DNA of 64,000 bases from Halichoerus grypus (taxonomy: Eukaryota; Chordata; Mammalia; Carnivora; Phocidae). A model generated the notes under the pieces. That model ran no database searches and was not told the origin of the DNA. It saw only the letters and a program-made list of their open reading frames with translations. Positions 57,765 through 64,000 of this stretch are shown here, one piece after another. The stretch is taken from assembly GCF_964656455.1 (NCBI RefSeq), contig NC_135718.1:125217093-125281092 (forward strand), read 5' to 3'. Numbering within the stretch: position 1 is the first letter of the stretch; the number at the start of each line of letters is the position of its first letter. The translations under genes and the position numbers were made by a program.

Positions 57765-58559
57765 ATATTTATTTATAATATCACTTGAAGATATGTTATA
57801 GGTTAATTCCCTGATTCATTTTGTTATGTCTTCCTTTTTTCACATATTTCTCCTTTCATCCCTAAATGTTATGCTGGCATATATGAATTTAGGTAGGAAG
57901 AAAAGCATGGAGCATGACCTTCCATAGCAAATGATGATCTTCCTTTGTCTCCCAGTCTGAGCCTTTGCACCCACACACTGCCTGGCGTGTGGAGACCAAC
58001 CAGACGGCCCTCACTGTTAGATGCCAGAAGGGACTATGCAAGCCAAGGGCCCTGGGCTCACAAGCTAAAACTTGCATGCTTGGCAAGGCTCAGATGCCAA
58101 GGTTTGAATCTCTAATAAACCACTCGCTGCCTCTCCAGTAATGATACCCTGGGGCTGCTGGGAGGGGATTCTTTTTATAGGAAACATACTCATAAGGATT
58201 TAATATTATCTTTCTGAACCCTTTGATTCAATAGGGTTTTTTTTTTTAACTTTCCCCCTTTATTTTGTAGACCCTGTGATGTGAGCCAGTGTTAATTCTT
58301 TATGCAACAGTAGTATGTAATCAACATCTCTCCACTGAGCTCAAGATTCTTTTTTCTTTTTAACCATGTGCTTAAAAAAAATAAAATATCTTGCCACTGA
58401 ATGTCTTTTTACAGACTGAAAAGACTTTTAGGTTAAACAACATTTGTTAAGCTTTGATGCAATCAAATGCAATTTCAATCTTCTTGAAATATTCAGCCCT
58501 GCCTCTCTAAAATTGCACATATGTGTCAGCTTTCAATTTTTTCTCACTAGTGTTTTACA
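57765..58559. other. Unique DNA, no gene seen
   Basis: 57890-58140 is GC-richer than average but has no recognisable repeat or coding frame. The rest is AT-rich. Confidence 0.45.
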
Positions 58560-58599
58560 CATGAAATCTATTTTCACTGAGAAAATGGAATCTTTGTGT

Positions 58600-58840
58600 C
58601 TTTGTCTCTCGGTGCGCTGCTTTCAGGCATGTTCTGGCAGGGGCTTTGACTATCGAGGCACTGGGGGAGGGGTCTGGCAGGCATTTGTCAGCTTTCCTTG
58701 CATCTGTAATTTCTGGCCACTCAGCAGTATTAGAGGGTCTTAGAAACCGGGTGAGGAGGGTGGGGGGAGAGCTTGTCATTGATGAAAGCCAAACTCCGAA
58801 TAACTGCCCGATGTTAATGACCGAAGAGAGAGAGGAGAGT
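58600..58840. promoter_or_regulatory. Candidate conserved non-coding element
   Basis: GC-rich block with several CpGs ('cttagaaaccgggtgaggag', 'ccaaactccgaataactgcc', 'cgatgttaatgaccgaagag') inside AT-rich DNA. Opposite-strand open frames here (58444-58882) overlap each other and have no recognisable domain, so a regulatory explanation is favoured. Confidence 0.25.
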
Positions 58841-60160
58841 CTGAAAAACTTTTATTGTGCTTTAATGAAAAAGATTTTTTAGAAATGGCTAATTTATAAA
58901 ATTGCACATGGTAACATTTTCAGATCTCAGTTTGGAAAGCCCCTGTCCATATTATGTTACCGATTTTATTGCTTTTAGCTTGGCAATGGTTTATGAAACT
59001 ATTTTAATTTTCCACCAGTGGCTTCTGGTTATTTCTTATTTCCCTTATTTCCTCGTAACATAACTGACAGCCCAATTAAACATCTGCATTTTTTAATCTG
59101 GACTTTCCTCCCATAACTATTTTGCTTTTCTTCTAAAACTTCCAGATGTTTTGGCTCCTTTATGATTTTAATGCATGCAAGTATATTTGCTCCTATTTCA
59201 AAGACAGAGAGCTAGATGGACTGACCATATGTTTCTATATAAAAAGCTTTGTAATACACCAATAATAAGGTCGGTATTTTTGTCTCTTTGTGGATACACT
59301 TACATTAGAATATATCTTATTGTCTTTTAGCACTTTACTATTTGAGTTGATCTTTGAAACATTTTTGAGTTCAGAAATCACATGGTGATATGTTAATCAA
59401 TTAGCTGTGGCTGATGAAGAAAGTATCCAACTCTGTTATGCTGGTGTCTAGTAATAGGAATAGAAGCTGCTGTGATTTTTTTTTTTAATTATTTCGGCCT
59501 CTTTTTTTTTTTTTTTCTGTGAGAGATAAGAAGTTGTAAGCTGTGTGAGAAAACAATGTATTTTAACTCAGTTTCCGGCTTTGTACAGACATTAAAGGAA
59601 TCATCAATATCTTGCCTTGAAGTGTCTGGACAAGAGTTAAAAGAATCTCTAATATATTTCAAGAAAACCTGTTTCCCATAATTAATAACAGGAAGAGGGG
59701 TAAACAGACATTTGCTGACAAATGAAACTGAAACAGTAACATATACACAGAAACATGGGAAATGAAACAATGCAGCATTGTATAGTTATACCAGAGTGAC
59801 TCCATTTCCACATACTTATGCAATACTCACAGAAACTCCAGAGTAAATGGTCATTAATTTTACATTTCAAGGTGAATTCTGACCATTTAAACACATGCTT
59901 GTAGAGTGTAATCATTTCTCCCACTCATTAGTATTTGAAGTGATCTCAGGTTATTTGTATGTTTAACATTTAGGCAGAAAAATCATCATTTCTTGGAATA
60001 CAGATTTTCTAGACAATCAAGTAAATGTGAAAGAAACTAATTAAAAAATTGTTATGAGATTTTTAAAGGCTATTCTTACTGCAAACTTCTGGAAATGAGA
60101 ACACCTAACAGGATAATTTTGGTGTGTGTAAGGTTTTTTGGGTTTTTTTTTTTTTCGTTT
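58841..60160. other. Unique AT-rich DNA with T runs
   Basis: No gene or repeat family recognised. T runs at about 59479-59487 and 59502-59517, and a TG-rich patch at 60130-60160. Confidence 0.45.
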
Positions 60161-60189
60161 TTTTCTTTGGGATGGGAGGGGGGATATCA

Positions 60190-60420
60190 TCATGAAGTCT
60201 CAGGCAAACTAAATGTAGCAGTCATTAATTAGACAGGCGCAAAGGATCACTGGGAACTTGACCCACTTGTGCTTGAAGCTTCAGACAAAGCTTCCCAGGG
60301 AAGTAATGTGTCTTTATCTTCCAATTGTATTATACAGTGGGGACTCTCTGATCTTAGTACTGACCTTGAAAGCAGCAAACTGATATGATATGTGGTTTCC
60401 CTGCTTCTTAGAAACACTGA
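60190..60420. promoter_or_regulatory. Candidate conserved non-coding element
   Basis: 'gtcattaattagacaggcgc' contains a palindromic homeodomain-type core (TTAATTA) followed by a GC-richer stretch ('ggatcactgggaacttgacc') lacking any repeat resemblance. Further ATTA/TAAT words follow. Function is inferred from composition only. Confidence 0.25.
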
Positions 60421-63400
60421 ACCCGATTTGAATTTCTTTTTTTTTCTTTTTTAACAGCATTAGCCACTTAATTTGCAGTTAATTTTTAGGTATAAATGGC
60501 AATCCTTTAAGTGACAATGTTTTATTACATTTTAAAGGTAATTACCCATCCAAGAGCTGTTAAATGCAAAATTAAGCTTTATCAGATGTCTACTTCTGGT
60601 TTTGCAAGATGAATAGGAAAATAAAGAATGATGGCAAAAGTGAGGGAATGCTTTTATGATGTACTATATAGCAAATTAAAGGATGCATTTTGACTATTCT
60701 AGTGTAATAAAAGAAACCTAAACTGTGTTACATAGCCAGAGTTACGTGTTTTCCTGGTAAGCACCCAGTGAGTGACATCTTAACACTAGAAAAATGAGAA
60801 TGGAAAGTGCCCTGGGTACTAGGGTCAGAGGTGTTTGCCCATGTGTAATATACACCCATGTAACTGAACTAGGAGCTAAAAGCCAAATTAATTTTTTTCT
60901 TAGCAAAATCTGCAGTAAATATAAATTTAAAGCAGAAGGGTTATACTCAGAGTTGTTTGGGTCTAATTAAAAATAAATGTGAATTTTCATATTTTATATA
61001 TACATGGGTGTGGAAAAGAAGGATGCCACACTTTATCTCCACAATCTTATATTCATTGTGGAATTTGAAACCCACAAAATGAATATCTTGAATTTAAAGA
61101 AAAAAAATGAATTGAAAAAAGTATCAGGGTAAAGCTTTGTTAATTGCAAGTGCAAGTAAGATATTTTCTAGGCTGTAAAATGTAATAAGTTTATAGAGGA
61201 GCAAGAAAAGTGTGTACAAATTTAAAATGATTAAATTTAAAGCATATTTATTTGGATTTTTGTTAAGTATAGGGTGGACTACATATGTTAATTATTAGGA
61301 GTATGCCAGTCATTCAGAATATTTTCTGTAAGAAAAACATAAATTAGTAAATCCAAATTACAAGAAATGCCATCACAGTTCTCTTTTGTTAGATCCTTAG
61401 AGAAAGAAAAGTAAAGCCCAGCAGGTTTAGTACTAGGTTATGCCATTTGCAAATTGATGCTTTGAAAAATATAAAATATTTTTCCAAAATTCTTAGGTAA
61501 GGATCTTCTTGGAAGACTTTTAAGTATAAACTACAAACTTTTAATTATTAACCATAAATTTTTATGGAAACAATGAAGATAAACTTAAAAATAATCATGT
61601 TCACAGGCAAATTCATTATTGTACACATTCATGTCATAAAATTAAAAGTTATTCTTGGAAATGGTTCTTCCTAAAGATCATATAGATGATATGAGTTACA
61701 TTGTTCAAAGAAATGATCCCAGAGCCATCCAAGATCTGGTTACACCTATTTCTCAGGTAGGTTAGGTTGAATAGAATTACCAATGCCTGGCAAGATTAAC
61801 TTTCCCTTCCTTTCTTTGACTCCATCAGAGCACAATGTACTACTAGTTTTTAGATGAACCTGATGGGGAAAATTTGGTGTATTTATTAAGAGAACAACAA
61901 TGAGCTCAGCACATAATTGTCACAGTCAGTAAATCATCTTGCTTATGTAGGAAAGGACTAACTAAAATTTCATTTCCTGAAAATGCGATTTGGAAGGAAA
62001 AAAATATTATGGATATGAACCTCGGTATTATACTGGGCTTGGAGCAATATTTTGATCAAAGAGCTAATATAGATAAAGCAAAGATAGACTTGTGTAAATT
62101 TTCTAATAGTAACATCTTTTGGTTCAAGTGGTTTGTGCATGGTATGTGAATTTCACTCTTCTGTTTGTTCATCATATAAATGTATGATGGTTTCTCTGTC
62201 ACACTGTTTTCTAGCTTTTATTTGCATTTTAGGAACCTGCCTCAGGAAACACTGAAAATCTATCTCCTGACTTCTGCCTTTCCCTCTTTTATTTTCTTTT
62301 GTATGTATTTATTTATATATGTAGTCCTTTGTAAATTTTCTCTAAAAGGTATTTCAAAGAGATAAAACATGGATATGAATGGAAGGTGGCAAAATTATTT
62401 CTTGACTGCTTGGTGACTCTGGCCTTCTAACATCTTTAATAGCTCCTGTGGTCTACCTGGTACCTAGCAAATTTCCAATAGGACCTGGGAAATTTCTGCT
62501 GTGACTGTCAGGTGTGAGCTGGGAAATCTCCATTCACACCATTCGCTGAAGAGCTAGGAAACAGTTGGGGTACTGGTCCAATTCTCTAACAGAGGATTTA
62601 GCAGTTTCAACACCCCCCTCCCTGCTCCCTCTTCAGCCTCGTTGTTATCATCAAACAAAACTCTAAAACTATCCCACTCTTCTCAAACAAGAAAATTCTT
62701 CCAAACTTCAGCCAGGTTTCTAGAGCTCTTTTTGTCCCGCATTTTTGTGTGCTTGAGTTAGCACACCTCAACATATTTCCTATTGCTGTTGTCTTTCTAA
62801 GCATGCACCCTGCAATATACCCTGAACCTATGGATGGGAGACATGTTATTTTGTTAATAATGTGCCAGTAGCAGAAACTATTAAGATTGAAGAGCTGTTT
62901 TTAAAGACCCAAGCATGAATAAATGATGGTTGCGATGGCACTTACATTGAAGCAACAATTAAAATTTTATTTGTAGTATAAATATAGGTCAGGACTGGAT
63001 GTGTACATGGTCTATAAATACCAGGAATGCTGATTCTTCCATAATAAACAACAGAACATGCCTAAGATATAAAATCAACCTTTCTAATTTTTGCCTTACG
63101 ATAAGAGCAAATGGTGAATTATTATGCCATTTAACGCATATTATTCTCTTTCATTTTCTTTTCCTACCAGTTACATGTAGTAGTCCTTCAAGGAAAACCA
63201 AATTTGCCTTGCTAGAGAGGAAATTATGTGTATAAATTTTAATTTAAAGTAAAAAAAGAGTAAAAAGGAAAAAAGGGGAAAAAAAGAAAGTAAAAGCATG
63301 AAGTTTGTCTTGGTAGCTTAACAGGTAGAATATATTTCATCCATAATATATACAGAAGCTGAATTTGTTCTGCTTTACAAAATCTGTGGATATTTAAGAA

Positions 63401-64000
63401 TAAAAATAACATGAAAGAATAATTTGCATTTTAAAAGTTTAAGTGAAAAAAATCTGAATGGTATTGCTTAAAGAGAATTCCTGATGTTTCAAGAACCTGT
63501 GAATTTTCTTATAGATTACTTAAAAAACCTAAGTATGCATCACGAATTTTGTTAAATTTTATTTGCTTCCAGATAAAAGGTTTATTGAAACTTTAAAAAC
63601 ATGGTACATAAATTCTCCATGAAAGGGAACTAGAACAATGTGTGTGCTACTTTTAGGGACTGATGTTGTTCAAGTCTACATTTCCATTCTGCAGAGGATA
63701 CAATATCCCAAAAGTTTTCAGCTCACTTTTATTGAAGTGTGATAAATAGGCATGTCAAATTGTACATAGAGAATGGGACACAAATCAGCTCTGCTTGTTT
63801 CTGTTGTTTTTTCATTCCCTAAATAAGCATTTATTGCTCATATAAACAGGGTGTGTGCCCTTTTATTTGGTAGACTCTATTTCTTCATTGGTTTCTCCAT
63901 TTCACAGGGTGGGAAAAGAATCAACAGCCATTTACATGTTTCGGGAAAAAATGCACTGAACAGGAAAACCACAGATTTTCTTTTCTTTTTGGTAAGTCTT
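60421..64000. other. Unique AT-rich DNA to the window end
   Basis: No gene supported. A purine-rich patch lies at 63245-63295 (AAAAG-like). 63725-63775 ('acttttattgaagtgtgata') may be a tiny antisense L1 3' end. GC-richer DNA at 62440-62830 has no recognised family. Confidence 0.45.

Noticed and set aside
1..64000. CRISPR arrays, operons, phage, plasmid or rRNA genes
   Set aside because: None seen. The DNA is clearly a carnivore chromosome, and direct repeats present are SINE target duplications, microsatellites or the duplications described.

Overview
This is mammalian nuclear DNA from a carnivore. It is AT-rich, has no bacterial-style gene organisation, and carries eight or nine copies of the tRNA-Lys-derived carnivore SINE, recognised by the 'gcctgggtggctca' head, a CT-rich body and an AAATAAAT/A tail. 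The head and body wording (for example 'cgagtcccgcatcgggctcc') fits Caniformia, probably an arctoid such as a bear, seal or mustelid rather than a cat. That placement rests on SINE wording alone.

The window reads as a gene desert or the inside of a very long intron. No complete protein-coding gene can be supported. Two short stretches look like exons and are reported at low to moderate confidence. One is on the minus strand at 53979-54127: a very good splice acceptor, an open frame ending in TAA, and a donor-like site directly after it. The other is on the plus strand at 19883-20332: an acceptor-like site, an open frame to 20116, then AATAAA at 20327. They lie on opposite strands, so they would not belong to the same transcript. 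I recognise neither protein.

Layout: 1-700 is an antisense old L1 (ORF2 part). 2560-14808 is dense in old repeats (L2, MIR, L1M fragments, LTR-like pieces) with carnivore SINEs on top, including a SINE nested inside another SINE at 11051-11494. 14816-24485 is almost free of recognisable transposons and holds two unusual young-looking duplications: a 153-bp direct pair (18746-18898 and 20435-20587) and a perfect 54-bp inverted pair (22681-22734 and 23836-23889). 24486-31000 has one SINE and a 193-bp polypyrimidine tract. 31000-34470 has many L2 and MIR pieces, including an L2 inside an oppositely oriented L2. 37640-40310 has MIRs, a SINE and two old L1 3' ends. 40310-56300 is mostly unique AT-rich DNA with two SINEs, a MER5A-like and a MER20-like DNA-transposon remnant, and several microsatellites. 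56300-57510 is the 3' end of a L1 on the plus strand. The last 6 kb is unique and contains several GC-richer patches with homeodomain-type TAATTA words that could be conserved non-coding elements.

I did not find a new multi-gene system. The most worthwhile observations are the two non-transposon duplications, the SINE that appears to have carried 31 bp of foreign 3' flank, and the two exon-like segments.
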